A model generated the notes under the pieces. It made no database searches. It was not told where the DNA came from and worked only from the letters and a program-made list of their open reading frames with translations. A DNA stretch of 55,614 nucleotides from the NCBI GenBank assembly GCA_041583135.1, contig JBFHGJ010000029.1:1-55614 (forward strand), given 5' to 3'. This document shows, one piece after another, positions 8,211 through 18,504 of this stretch; the first letter of the stretch is position 1; the number at the start of each line of letters is the position of its first letter. This DNA is from JABSOG01 sp041583135 (lineage in GTDB: Bacteria > Pseudomonadota > Gammaproteobacteria > Enterobacterales > Alteromonadaceae). Both the position numbers and the translations under genes were made by a program.

Positions 8211-9494
8211 CTATTGGGGCTGACTTAAATTTTTAACCACATGAAACTTACCGGAACGTTCCGTAGAGATATAGGGCACTATTTGAGATTGCAGCGTAAT
8301 ATCGCCGCCGAGCAATTCGCTTAATGTGTCCAGTAAAACTTGCTCCACACCCGATTGAAAGCTTGAATTAACCATCAACAGTAACATGAAACGCTCGTCG
8401 GTTTCTTGGCTGAGCTGATACATATCTAACCATGTCGGCGCGCCTATCCGCCGGCAAATTTGCGCAGCGCTCAGCCGCGTTTGGTCTTTAAGCACCACCG
8501 TATCGCTCATTCTACCTTGCATACGAACCACAGGCGTATGATAACCACAATCACATTCGGCTGAAACATATTCGAACTCATCGCCGGTCAGATAACGCAG
8601 ATGCGGTACTGCACCGTTATCGATACTGCTGATACATAACTCACCGGTTTGACCAACCGCCACAGGCGCCAGTGTATCTGAGTTCAACAACTCCATGTAA
8701 AACGCGTCGGTGTTCAAGTGCAAGTTGCCGGATTGACACTCGAGCGCCACCCACCCCATTTCAGATGATGACACCAGTTCGGCGATACAAAAATCGTCAT
8801 CGCCGATAGCATCAAAATACCCCCTGATCTGCGCTCGATTGAGCGGTGTCAAGACACTATAGGTACAGATGATTGGCGCGTAAGGAATGGTTATCCCCAG
8901 CGCCTTTGCTTGACGCAGCAAAAAGGCAAAATGGGTCGAATCGACATAGTACAGATCCGGCTGGTAGTCGCAGATCTCATCAAGTGCACGGCGCACCATC
9001 GACTCAGGAGTGGTCAATAGATCATGGTAAACCGGCAGCACCAAAGTGCCGTCACTGAGCATCCTATCACTCATCTGACTATTGGGGTTGGCACACTCGA
9101 CATCAGAACAGTTTGGCGGCGCGTAACGGCAGATCTTACGTGGGCTGCGGCTAAAGGCTGCTTCGATTGCCGGATTGACCTCGACACAATCCATCGCTCT
9201 GGAGCTTAGCAACATGCCCACTTCATAAGTGATCAAACGCTCGCCACTGGTGCCCGAGCTTTGACTTCGCACCAAACTGGTGTCTTTTAAGTTATAGCCA
9301 CGGGCAAACGTGCCGACCGGAAAGTTCTTGCGATAATCTCGCTTTTGTGTGGTCGGTATTTTACCGATATCCGCCTCGTCGGCAATATCTTCTGGCGTTA
9401 TGGCAGACTTTTTCAAGTGCTTGGCATAAAACGGCACATTCTCATAGGCATATTCCAATTCCTGAATAAAGTCGTCAAAATCTTGATTGAACAT
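8211..9494 (-). CDS. PaaK/CapK-type adenylate-forming enzyme (stand-alone acyl-AMP or acyl-CoA ligase)
   Basis: This 427-aa protein has the compact architecture of phenylacetate-CoA ligase/coenzyme F390 synthetase relatives. It has a Ser/Gly/Thr-rich P-loop SSGTSGE (about residues 79-85), an aryl/acyl-binding middle region, HLRYLTGDE (about 300), a Cys-containing CDCGYHTP segment followed by GRMSD (about 318-335), and a C-terminal SGKFHVVK whose Lys is equivalent to the A10 catalytic lysine. It should activate a carboxylate with ATP; the acceptor (CoA, a carrier protein, an amine or sulfur) is unknown. ATG 9494 has an AAGG Shine-Dalgarno 6 nt upstream. It sits 73 bp after the terminal NRPS gene and 83 bp before the desulfurase-like gene, which suggests the pair works together. 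Confidence 0.8.
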   Translation of the reverse strand: MFNQDFDDFIQELEYAYENVPFYAKHLKKSAITPEDIADEADIGKIPTTQKRDYRKNFPVGTFARGYNLKDTSLVRSQSSGTSGERLITYEVGMLLSSRAMDCVEVNPAIEAAFSRSPRKICRYAPPNCSDVECANPNSQMSDRMLSDGTLVLPVYHDLLTTPESMVRRALDEICDYQPDLYYVDSTHFAFLLRQAKALGITIPYAPIICTYSVLTPLNRAQIRGYFDAIGDDDFCIAELVSSSEMGWVALECQSGNLHLNTDAFYMELLNSDTLAPVAVGQTGELCISSIDNGAVPHLRYLTGDEFEYVSAECDCGYHTPVVRMQGRMSDTVVLKDQTRLSAAQICRRIGAPTWLDMYQLSQETDERFMLLLMVNSSFQSGVEQVLLDTLSELLGGDITLQSQIVPYISTERSGKFHVVKNLSQPQ

Positions 9495-9567
9495 GGTTTA
9501 CCTTGTATCTTTTTTAGCAGTTTCCGGGAAAAAGCCGCCATGCCTATTCCCGCAAAGTTTCATATTT

Positions 9568-12500
9568 TTAATCCGCAGCCACGGCACTTGAGCCTTGGCT
9601 CAGGCCTGAAAGAATGGATGCAGCTAAGTCATCGACAAAGGGTTCGAATACCATTGACCGATGTCTTCCTTGGGCGCCTGTGACCGTTACCTTTCCTTTG
9701 GTCAAAGCCGACCAACCGAGGGTTAATTCCTGTCGTGGTTGTTCACCGTCAAGATTGACCCTAAATAGCTGGATATCGACATCACACTCCTGTGGCTGAT
9801 AACGGCTCATGCTTTGCGATAAGTAGTAGGTCGCTTCGAGGTAACCTCTAATGGTCTGTTCACTGACCTCAGTACCAACTAGCTTTTGCGCCCTGACCTC
9901 ATCGGTCAGCTTATCCAGTGCATCATCGGCATCTAATGTCACCAATTGCTGCCAATCTATCGCAATCTTATCGCCATACAAGCCTTCAACCACGGCAAAA
10001 TGGTTGTCTTTGATGGCTTGGGATTGATAAAAACTCGAACGTGCCCCTTGGTCCAACAGCACCAAAGGTGCCACCTCGTTACCCAAAGCGCGCAACTGAG
10101 TCGCTATTTCATAAGCGATATTGCCACCAGAAGACCACCCCATCAAATAATAAGGCCCTTGAGGTTGCGCTCGTTTTATCAAAGCCACATAAAAAGTGGC
10201 TAAAGCTTCTACGGAGTCAAACTGCATACCACTGACAATGCCGGGGTAATTCAAACCGAAAACCCGATACTGCTCGCTCAATCGTTGTGCCAGATCCGAA
10301 TAAGCGACTGAACTACCACCGATCGGCGGCGCGCAGAACATATTCAACGGCGCTTGAGAACCCGACAACGGCACCACAATTTGCTCAAACTCATCATTGC
10401 CCAATCCCCTTGCCGCTGAGTCTAACGTCTTAGCTTGTTTCATCGCCACGCGGCAATACTCAACCAATGCGCGCAAGCCGTCATACAAATGTTGACTAAA
10501 GCATTGCGCCTGATACCCCGTAAACGCAGTGGGATCAAACAAGATAGAGAAACCCAACTTGCCCTGCCACACCTTACCATTGAGTACCAACGGTTGCTCG
10601 ACTCGATGCTGAGGGTCGATATCCTGACCATAATCGCCCTGTGCTAAGGTGAACTGCGACTGTTCATCGAACATTTGGTCAAAACTACCTAAGTAATTAA
10701 ACAACAGCGCTGCATTACGCCCCATATCGGCCACAGAGGTATCACCGAGCATATAACGCAGCAAACCATAGCCGATCCCACGATTGGGCATCGATTGGCA
10801 ACGCTGTTTAGCCGCCAAAAGAATGCCTTCGACCTCGACGCTATCAAAATCCAACAACATTGGATATTTGCAGGTAAACCAACCTAAGGTTTCACTAAGA
10901 TCGATTTGCTCTGACAATTCTTCACGTCCATGGCCTTCCATCATTACGCTAAATCGGTGAGCGCCACTAAAGCGATGTAACGCCAGATACACCGCGCTCA
11001 ACAAGATCTCGTTCACTTCATTGCCGTGTAGTTTGGGCAGCATCGACAACAAATAGGAAGTCTCGCTCTTATCCAAAGAACAATGCAGTTGCTGGTACTT
11101 TTGCAACGGCAAGCGCTCAGATGCGCTAGCATTGGCTGAAGTCAAAGCGCTGACCTCAACAGCCGCCATTTGCTGCCAATAGTCTCTTTGCTGAGCAAAT
11201 GATTGGCTCTTGGCAAATTGCTGTAAAAAGGCGCCCCAAGCGGCAAAACTGGTGGTCTTTTCTTCCAGTTTAAGCGGTTGCGCCGCGCTGATTTGACCAT
11301 AACCCATTTGTAGGTCGGCCATCAGGATACGCCAAGACATCCCATCAACAATCAAATGGTGTGCCAGCAGCAATAACTTACCGCTTTGCGTGTCACCAAA
11401 ATCAAAGTAAATGGCACGCAGCAGTTTACCTGCGCCAACATCGAAGCGACTCTGATAATGGCGACCAACTTCACTGATGCGCTGCTCTGCCTGCTCTGGC
11501 GTCATTGATGACATATCGACGACATGGCAATAATCATCAACACTCACCTGATCTTCAGCAAAGTAATGACCGGACCACTGCCCGTTTGCCTCAGTAAAAT
11601 ACAACCGGGTCACATCATGACGTTTGATAATAGCGCCAATCAACGCCCTAACATCGTCACGTTGAACTTGAGCTGGTGTGTTGACAAACAATGACTGATT
11701 AAAATGGCTCTTGGTGCCTTCCAGTCCTGCTAAAAACTGCTGTTGTATCGGCAACAATACCTGTTCGCTCGGCGCCGCAGGTGACGACGCTTTAACCCGA
11801 CTTTTGCCTGCTCCCGCCATGGTGGCCAGCTCGGCAATATCTTTGGCAGCAAACAAATGACGAACCTTAATACGTATTTTGGCCCGTTTGGCTTGGGAAA
11901 CCACCTGCATCGATAAGATAGAATCGCCACCGAGCTTAACGAAATTGTCATTCACGCCAACGCGCTCTAACTGCAATACATTGGCTATCACCTGACACAA
12001 CTGACTTTCGAGTTCATTCGTTGGTGCCACATAATCGCCTGACTCTTTTTCCTCGGCTGGCAAAACCAGCGCCGACTCATCAATTTTACCCGATGGCGTC
12101 AAAGGAATGTGTTCTACCTCTACGTAACGCTGAGGCAGACAATAGCTAGGCAACACTAAGCTCAAATCGGCTTCGAGCTTTGCAGCTTCGACAAGCTGCC
12201 CGCTGGCACCAACGATAAATGCCGCCAGCTGAGGCTCGCCGTTGGCTTTGGCACGCAACAGCACGACCGCTTGCGCCACCTCAGGCAACTGCATCAGCTG
12301 ATGCTCAATTTCTGCCAACTCGATGCGATAACCACGCAGCTTAACCTGCTTATCTATACGGCCAAGATAGACAAAGCGCTGATCTGCCAACTGCTTAACC
12401 CTGTCACCTGTCCGATACAGCCTAACGCTAGCACTGCTGTCAACACCTGACGAGATATGTAGCTGCGCCGATGGCACATCAATAAATTGTGATTGATTGA

Positions 12501-15500
12501 GCGCATCGCGATTGAGATACCCTTGAGATATCGAATCGCCGGCGATATACAACTCACCTTCAACACCGACAGGCACCGGTTGGCACTGTTCGTTGAGGCA
12601 AAATAGCTGAGTGTTTAGCATCGCACGGCCAATGTTTACCGGGTCGGCGCCATCGATTTGGCCATAACAGGCATTGATGGTCGCCTCGGTCGGACCATAG
12701 GCATTGAGTGCTTTGCGTCCACGCGTATGACAATATTCCGCCACTTGCTGCCAAGCACTGCGACTGATGTCTTCACCGCTGGATATGATATTGACGCTAA
12801 AGTCTGGTCGCTCTGACAAACACACAAGCACCTGCTCTACCAACTTCGGCGTACCGTTGAACACATCCACCTGATATTCGGCCATCAAATCGACCAAAGC
12901 CTGTGGCTCGCGACTTTGCTGACGGGTGGCAAGCACCAACGGCTTACCGCCAAACAACAAAGACAGTCCTTTGACTGAGGCGTCAAAAGCAAAAGAAGTA
13001 TGCCACAGCCAAGGGTGCTGGTTGGCACTGTCTAATACCGCCATTTGCGCGGCAAAACCGAGATGAAAATTAGCAAGATTCTCATGGCTGGTTAGTACGC
13101 CTTTAGGCTGACCTGTGGTACCCGAGGTATAGATCACATAGGCGGGTAACTGCGCGATTTTGGGCAGTGGCAAATAGCTCGGGCTTGACTCATTTGACGC
13201 CAATAATGGCACCATCTGCGGCGCGTCCAGTACGATCGCATTGGGCGATTGTAAAAGCGCTGCCAGTGGTGATGAAGCGGATAACGCCTGAGCCGTTTCC
13301 TGTTCGACCAACACAAAGCGAATATCGGCATCTGCAACGATAAACTCGCTGCGTTTGACTGGCTGCTGCGGCTCAAGCGGCACATAAGCGGCACCGGCCT
13401 TTAATACCGCAAGGATAGCCACAATCATATTGGCGGTCGGATTGACGCACAAACCGACCCTATCGCCCACTTGCACGCCCTTATCACGCAAATAATGAGA
13501 TAGCCGCGTGGCTTTGATGTCGAGTTGTCGATAACTGAGCTGCCGCTGGGCACCATATTGCGGATCGTGTCGATTCAGTCGCAATGCGACGGCATCGGGT
13601 TGCTGCCGGACCCGTTGTTCAAAATACTGATGGAAATACTGCGTCGCAACGAACTCGTGCTCACCCAGTTCATGGTGCTCTTGTACTCGATAGTGTTTGA
13701 ACACGTTGATGTGCTCAACACACGGAAGTTCGATTTGACCGGTCAAGGCCGCCACCAACTGCGCCACCGTGTATTCGATACACTGCATTAGCTGCTCGGC
13801 ATCGACACTCTCGGTGACCTTTAAACTCAAATCAAATGCGGCCGACTGATGCTCGGTCACCCCCAAGGTAAATGGATAGTTGGTGCGTTCTTCTTTGCCC
13901 AAATACTCAAACTTGGCCGCTTGTTGGCTTGGCTCAGGCTCGTCGGTTTTGTCGCTGATCCCATGACGATAGTTGAGCATCGCGCTAAATAGCGGCACAT
14001 CTGAGGGCAAACCACTGCAGCGCTGAGCAACCGCCAAAGGCGTCATCTCAAACGGGATCAACTGATGGAGCGACTGTTGCACATTAGCAAAAAAGTCTTT
14101 TGCCGCAACCTCAGACAACTTCACCCGCAAAGGCAAAGTATTGATAAAGACCCCGGGCATTTGCCCGGCATTAAGCTGTCCCTGTAGGCGACCAGATAAG
14201 ACTGTGCCAAATACCACATCATTGCTACCGCTAAATGCCGAAACCACCAAAGCCCAAGCACCATGGAAAAATGCCGCGCCCGATATATCCAACGCGCTGC
14301 GCAAATGCTTGATCTGTTTGGTCAGTTGTGGCGACAAACTGCGGCGCACCTCGACGATATCGCTGCCGTTACCTTTGACATCAACCAAGCCAAACGGCGC
14401 ACTTGGATGCTTAACATCGGCCAACTGTTGCTGAAAATACTGTTTGGCATCGTGTTGTTTGGCCAGTTCTAAAGTACAGGCGATATAGTCTCTATAAGGC
14501 ACCGGCGTTGCCAATTGCTGCTGCTCACCGTTGAGATAGGCCATGATCTCGTTTTGTAAGATCTGATGGGATACCGCATCGTTGACGATATGGTGAACCT
14601 GCAATAGCACAAAATATTGTTCCGTGTCGCTTTGCCGTCCAACTTGCAAGCGCAGCAAAGGGCCTTTGGTTAGATCCATCCACTGCCTATGAGGCTGGCA
14701 CAGTTCGGTCATCTGGGCTTGACAATCTTGACCATCAACCACCGGCAACCAAGTGACCGGCAATTCGGCATGACGATAAACCACCTGTACCGGCTGAGAT
14801 AAACCATCGGACAATATGGCAGTGCGCAGCACATCATGACGACCTATGACAAAAGACAAGCCCGCCAAGAACTGATCAAGCGTATCGCGGCCCACCAGCT
14901 TAAACAGTGATGGAATGACGTAAGGGTCGGTTTCGCTATGCATCAAATGATGAAACAAAATCCCTTGTTGTAGCGGCCCTAGCGGATAGATGTCTTTAAT
15001 GTTGGCAAAACCGTCAGGCACTTGCTGGGCAATCAGCTCAAGCTCAGCTTCGCTAAGTCTCACCAATGGCAGCATGTCCGGGGTAATATGCCGACAATCA
15101 TCCGCGATACCATTGACCGGCGCGACAAAGCGCTGCTGGTGTTCAGCCGAATCCACCGCCTCGGCCAGTTCACTCAGTCGATGATGAACAAACAACAATC
15201 GAGGGCTAATATCATGCCCTGCCCGGTGCAATTGCGCGACAACCTGCATCACCAACAAAGAATGACCGCCGAGCGCGAAAAAGCTGTCGTTGCGACCGAC
15301 TTGCGACAGCCCCAACACCTGCTGCCAGATCTCGCTCAACAAAACTTCCATCGGGGTTTGTGGCGCCACATATTCAGTCTGAGTGTCTTGCATTGACACC
15401 GTCGGCAGCGCTTTGCGATTGAGCTTGCCGTTATGGCTGAGCGGCATTGCTTGCAAACGTGAATAAAGACTCGGCACCATATATTCCGGCAGCGATTCGG

Positions 15501-18500
15501 CCAAGTGGCGTGAAAGTGTCTGCTGTAGTTGAGTGGTACTTAGGTCATCTTCGGTCACCACATAGGCGATGAGAATTTGCCGTTGATGATCGGCCACCAC
15601 CACCGCTTCACTGACCTGTGCATGTCGCATTAAAGCCGCTTCAACTTCGCCAAGCTCAATCCTAAAGCCGCGAATTTTCACCTGATGGTCGATACGGCCC
15701 AAATAGGCCAAGTTACCATCTGCAAGCCAGCGCACCAAATCGCCACTCTTATACCAGCGCTGTCCTTGCTCATCGTCAACAAAACTTTGGGCCGTTAGCT
15801 CCGCCCGATTGAGGTAACCGCGAGCTAGGCCGACGCCACCGATATACAGCTCACCAACCGCGCCGCGCGGCAACAACAAGCCTTGACGGTCCAATACTTT
15901 CAATTGGATATTATCGATAGGTTTACCGATAGGCGTCGCAGCCGAATCGTGCTGTAACGACGCACAATCAAAATAGCTGACATCGATTGCAGCTTCAGTC
16001 GGTCCATAGAGATTGTGTAGTTGCACCTGAGGACATTGTTGCTTAAATGCACTCACATGGGCAACCGGCAGTGCTTCACCGGAGCAAAAGACCTGACGCA
16101 GATCATGACAGTCACTGAAATCGCCAAGGGCCAACATACTCGATAACATAGAAGGCACAAAATGAAGTTTGCTGATCCGCTGTTGGGCAATGATTTGACT
16201 TAAATATTGCGGCTCTTGGTGACCACCGGGTTTAGCCATGACCAAGGTTGCCCCGGCGCTCAGCGGCCACAGGAATTCCCACACCGACACATCAAAGCTG
16301 AACGGGGTTTTCTGTAAGATCCTATCTTGACTGTCACAGCCGTATTGGCGCTGCATCCAGTGAAGGCGATTAACCAATGCCCTATGCTCAATCATCACCC
16401 CTTTGGGGTTGCCGGTAGAGCCAGAGGTATAAATCACATAAGCAAGCTGGCTGGCCGTCAAACCGGCGACAACCGGATCGGCATCACTCATTGTAGCCAA
16501 TTCCGTCTTCACCGCCTCATTGTCGAGGTTGACGGTTTGTTGTTCAGTAAATGGCAGCTCTTGAGGTTCGCTGTGTTGATAAGTACCGTCATTGACTATC
16601 ACAGTATTGAGCGCGCCATCATCGAGCATATAAGCCAATCTGTCTTTTGGCAATTCAGGATCTAAAGGCACATAGGCCCCACCGGCTTTAAGCACCGCCA
16701 AAATGGCGATCACCATATCCCATGAGCGATAGCAACAGATCCCAATTAAGGTATCGGGTTTTACTCCGCGGCATTGTATCAAATAGGCAGCGAGGCGATT
16801 GCTACGTCGGTTTAGCTCATCATAACTCAATGACTGACCGTCAAACACCACAGCCTCTGCCAGCGCGTTTGCGTCCACTTGCTGCTCAAACCATCGGTGC
16901 ACCAACATTTCTTCGGGAAACTCAACTTTGGTATCATGCCAATTAAGCTGCTGTTGCTGCTGAGCTTCGCTGAGCATCGGCACACTGAGCACCGGCATTT
17001 TAGGATCGCGCAACATACTGCCAAGCAGTCGTTCAAACTGCTCGGCCATCGCTTCAATCGTACCGCGTTCGAAAAGGTCCTGATTGTACTCCCAGCCAAG
17101 CCACAGCCCTTGCGAATGCTCAGTTACAGTCAAAGTAATATCATATTTAGCCACTACGGCATCGACCTCAATGCCGCTCAACTCAATGCCCGGCAGCGTC
17201 AGTTGCCCACCTTGGTTGTTTTGTAGCACAAGCATTATCTGGAACAGCGGACTGTGGCTTAAGCTGCGTCCCGGTTGTACCGCCTCGACCACCTGCTCAA
17301 ACGGCACTTGTTGATGGGCATAGGCATCGAGCAGCATTTTTTTGCTATCTCTCAGCAAAGCGTAAAAATCCGGTTGCGCGGATAAATCGGCACGCAACAC
17401 CAAAGTATTGACGAAAAATCCAATCAAACCGGCAACTTCTTGCTGCTCGCGATTAGCCACCCCCGTCCCCAGCACAATATCATGTTCATCGCTCAAACGG
17501 GCCAGCAAGGTGACAAAAACGCCGTGCAGCCCCATAAACAGCGTCGCTTGCTCAGACAGACAAAACTGATTCAGTTGTGCGGTCAGTTCACTGCCAATTT
17601 CGCTGACATAACTGGCCCCGTTAAAGCTCTGTTGTTGCGGCCTAGGTTTATCCAGCGGCAATGAATGCACCGACGGCAAATCGGCCAGCTGCTCGCGCCA
17701 ATACTCGACCTGCTTGTCTAGCTCGTTGCCCTGCAACCAATGGCGTTGCCAGTGGGCATAGTCGGCATACTGAATACTCAACGGCGCCAGCGGATTGGCA
17801 AGACCAGAGGTAAAGGCACTATACAAACGCACAAATTCATCAATCAATATGCCTTTTGACCAACCATCTGAGGCAATATGATGCATCGTCAACAGCAATC
17901 GATAATCGCCCTCGGCAAACTTAAGCAAAACGCAGCGCAACATTAAGTCGCATGACAGATCAAAGGGTTGCTGAGCTTGGCGACTCATTTGCTGATTTAG
18001 CGCATCGCGTTGTTGCGCTTCGCTCAAGTGGCAAAAATCGTGAGATTCAAGCACAGATTGAGTACCATCTTGCCACCTGTCGATTGGCTGGATCAGCTGA
18101 TACGGCTGACCGAATGAGTCTTGAGCAAAGCAGGTCCGCAAACATTCGTGGCGCTCGACAATGCTCACCAATGCCCGGTTTAAACTGACCAGATCCAACT
18201 GACCTTTGAGCTTTACCGCATAAACCATATTGTAGTGGTTGTTGGCACCTTCTATTTTATCAAGCAGCCACAAACGCTGCTGGGCGAACGACAACGGCAG
18301 TTGTTGCTCGCGACTGACAGGCAGGATCTCGTTTTGTATTGAGGCGCTTAAGTGTTCTATCAGCGCTGCCTTATGGGCTTTTAGACCTTCCATGATCTCT
18401 TTGGTCATTGCCCCTTTGGGCGCCGTCACCGACAACTTACCGTCGTTAAGCTCCAGCTTTATTTGGGCGCTGGCCAATAACCGCATCAACTCGGCAAAAT

Positions 18501-18504
18501 TCAT
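9568..18504 (-). CDS. Terminal NRPS, two modules: dock-C-A(Ser)-T-C/E-A(X3)-T-E-TE
   Basis: 2978 aa. TubC-type docking domain 1-55. C domain with HHIASDGWS near 206. A domain with pocket D-V-W-H-F-S-L-I-D, the serine code (core near 695). T domain GGHSLL near 1079. Condensation domain with HHLMHSETD near 1185 and HHIVND near 1305, a variant dual C/E signature that should give D-Ser. Second A domain (core near 1797) with pocket D-A-K-N-I-S-A-I-N, which I cannot assign. T domain LGGDS near 2193. E domain with HHLIVDGMS near 2385 and EGHGRE near 2523. Type I thioesterase with GWSSG near 2791 and a His in GRHRSM near 2948. It is the last synthetase, its ATG overlaps the previous stop (ATGA), and it releases the finished peptide as acid or macrocycle. 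Having E immediately before TE, with no carrier between them, is less common and implies a D C-terminal residue. Confidence 0.95.
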   Translation of the reverse strand: MNFAELMRLLASAQIKLELNDGKLSVTAPKGAMTKEIMEGLKAHKAALIEHLSASIQNEILPVSREQQLPLSFAQQRLWLLDKIEGANNHYNMVYAVKLKGQLDLVSLNRALVSIVERHECLRTCFAQDSFGQPYQLIQPIDRWQDGTQSVLESHDFCHLSEAQQRDALNQQMSRQAQQPFDLSCDLMLRCVLLKFAEGDYRLLLTMHHIASDGWSKGILIDEFVRLYSAFTSGLANPLAPLSIQYADYAHWQRHWLQGNELDKQVEYWREQLADLPSVHSLPLDKPRPQQQSFNGASYVSEIGSELTAQLNQFCLSEQATLFMGLHGVFVTLLARLSDEHDIVLGTGVANREQQEVAGLIGFFVNTLVLRADLSAQPDFYALLRDSKKMLLDAYAHQQVPFEQVVEAVQPGRSLSHSPLFQIMLVLQNNQGGQLTLPGIELSGIEVDAVVAKYDITLTVTEHSQGLWLGWEYNQDLFERGTIEAMAEQFERLLGSMLRDPKMPVLSVPMLSEAQQQQQLNWHDTKVEFPEEMLVHRWFEQQVDANALAEAVVFDGQSLSYDELNRRSNRLAAYLIQCRGVKPDTLIGICCYRSWDMVIAILAVLKAGGAYVPLDPELPKDRLAYMLDDGALNTVIVNDGTYQHSEPQELPFTEQQTVNLDNEAVKTELATMSDADPVVAGLTASQLAYVIYTSGSTGNPKGVMIEHRALVNRLHWMQRQYGCDSQDRILQKTPFSFDVSVWEFLWPLSAGATLVMAKPGGHQEPQYLSQIIAQQRISKLHFVPSMLSSMLALGDFSDCHDLRQVFCSGEALPVAHVSAFKQQCPQVQLHNLYGPTEAAIDVSYFDCASLQHDSAATPIGKPIDNIQLKVLDRQGLLLPRGAVGELYIGGVGLARGYLNRAELTAQSFVDDEQGQRWYKSGDLVRWLADGNLAYLGRIDHQVKIRGFRIELGEVEAALMRHAQVSEAVVVADHQRQILIAYVVTEDDLSTTQLQQTLSRHLAESLPEYMVPSLYSRLQAMPLSHNGKLNRKALPTVSMQDTQTEYVAPQTPMEVLLSEIWQQVLGLSQVGRNDSFFALGGHSLLVMQVVAQLHRAGHDISPRLLFVHHRLSELAEAVDSAEHQQRFVAPVNGIADDCRHITPDMLPLVRLSEAELELIAQQVPDGFANIKDIYPLGPLQQGILFHHLMHSETDPYVIPSLFKLVGRDTLDQFLAGLSFVIGRHDVLRTAILSDGLSQPVQVVYRHAELPVTWLPVVDGQDCQAQMTELCQPHRQWMDLTKGPLLRLQVGRQSDTEQYFVLLQVHHIVNDAVSHQILQNEIMAYLNGEQQQLATPVPYRDYIACTLELAKQHDAKQYFQQQLADVKHPSAPFGLVDVKGNGSDIVEVRRSLSPQLTKQIKHLRSALDISGAAFFHGAWALVVSAFSGSNDVVFGTVLSGRLQGQLNAGQMPGVFINTLPLRVKLSEVAAKDFFANVQQSLHQLIPFEMTPLAVAQRCSGLPSDVPLFSAMLNYRHGISDKTDEPEPSQQAAKFEYLGKEERTNYPFTLGVTEHQSAAFDLSLKVTESVDAEQLMQCIEYTVAQLVAALTGQIELPCVEHINVFKHYRVQEHHELGEHEFVATQYFHQYFEQRVRQQPDAVALRLNRHDPQYGAQRQLSYRQLDIKATRLSHYLRDKGVQVGDRVGLCVNPTANMIVAILAVLKAGAAYVPLEPQQPVKRSEFIVADADIRFVLVEQETAQALSASSPLAALLQSPNAIVLDAPQMVPLLASNESSPSYLPLPKIAQLPAYVIYTSGTTGQPKGVLTSHENLANFHLGFAAQMAVLDSANQHPWLWHTSFAFDASVKGLSLLFGGKPLVLATRQQSREPQALVDLMAEYQVDVFNGTPKLVEQVLVCLSERPDFSVNIISSGEDISRSAWQQVAEYCHTRGRKALNAYGPTEATINACYGQIDGADPVNIGRAMLNTQLFCLNEQCQPVPVGVEGELYIAGDSISQGYLNRDALNQSQFIDVPSAQLHISSGVDSSASVRLYRTGDRVKQLADQRFVYLGRIDKQVKLRGYRIELAEIEHQLMQLPEVAQAVVLLRAKANGEPQLAAFIVGASGQLVEAAKLEADLSLVLPSYCLPQRYVEVEHIPLTPSGKIDESALVLPAEEKESGDYVAPTNELESQLCQVIANVLQLERVGVNDNFVKLGGDSILSMQVVSQAKRAKIRIKVRHLFAAKDIAELATMAGAGKSRVKASSPAAPSEQVLLPIQQQFLAGLEGTKSHFNQSLFVNTPAQVQRDDVRALIGAIIKRHDVTRLYFTEANGQWSGHYFAEDQVSVDDYCHVVDMSSMTPEQAEQRISEVGRHYQSRFDVGAGKLLRAIYFDFGDTQSGKLLLLAHHLIVDGMSWRILMADLQMGYGQISAAQPLKLEEKTTSFAAWGAFLQQFAKSQSFAQQRDYWQQMAAVEVSALTSANASASERLPLQKYQQLHCSLDKSETSYLLSMLPKLHGNEVNEILLSAVYLALHRFSGAHRFSVMMEGHGREELSEQIDLSETLGWFTCKYPMLLDFDSVEVEGILLAAKQRCQSMPNRGIGYGLLRYMLGDTSVADMGRNAALLFNYLGSFDQMFDEQSQFTLAQGDYGQDIDPQHRVEQPLVLNGKVWQGKLGFSILFDPTAFTGYQAQCFSQHLYDGLRALVEYCRVAMKQAKTLDSAARGLGNDEFEQIVVPLSGSQAPLNMFCAPPIGGSSVAYSDLAQRLSEQYRVFGLNYPGIVSGMQFDSVEALATFYVALIKRAQPQGPYYLMGWSSGGNIAYEIATQLRALGNEVAPLVLLDQGARSSFYQSQAIKDNHFAVVEGLYGDKIAIDWQQLVTLDADDALDKLTDEVRAQKLVGTEVSEQTIRGYLEATYYLSQSMSRYQPQECDVDIQLFRVNLDGEQPRQELTLGWSALTKGKVTVTGAQGRHRSMVFEPFVDDLAASILSGLSQGSSAVAAD

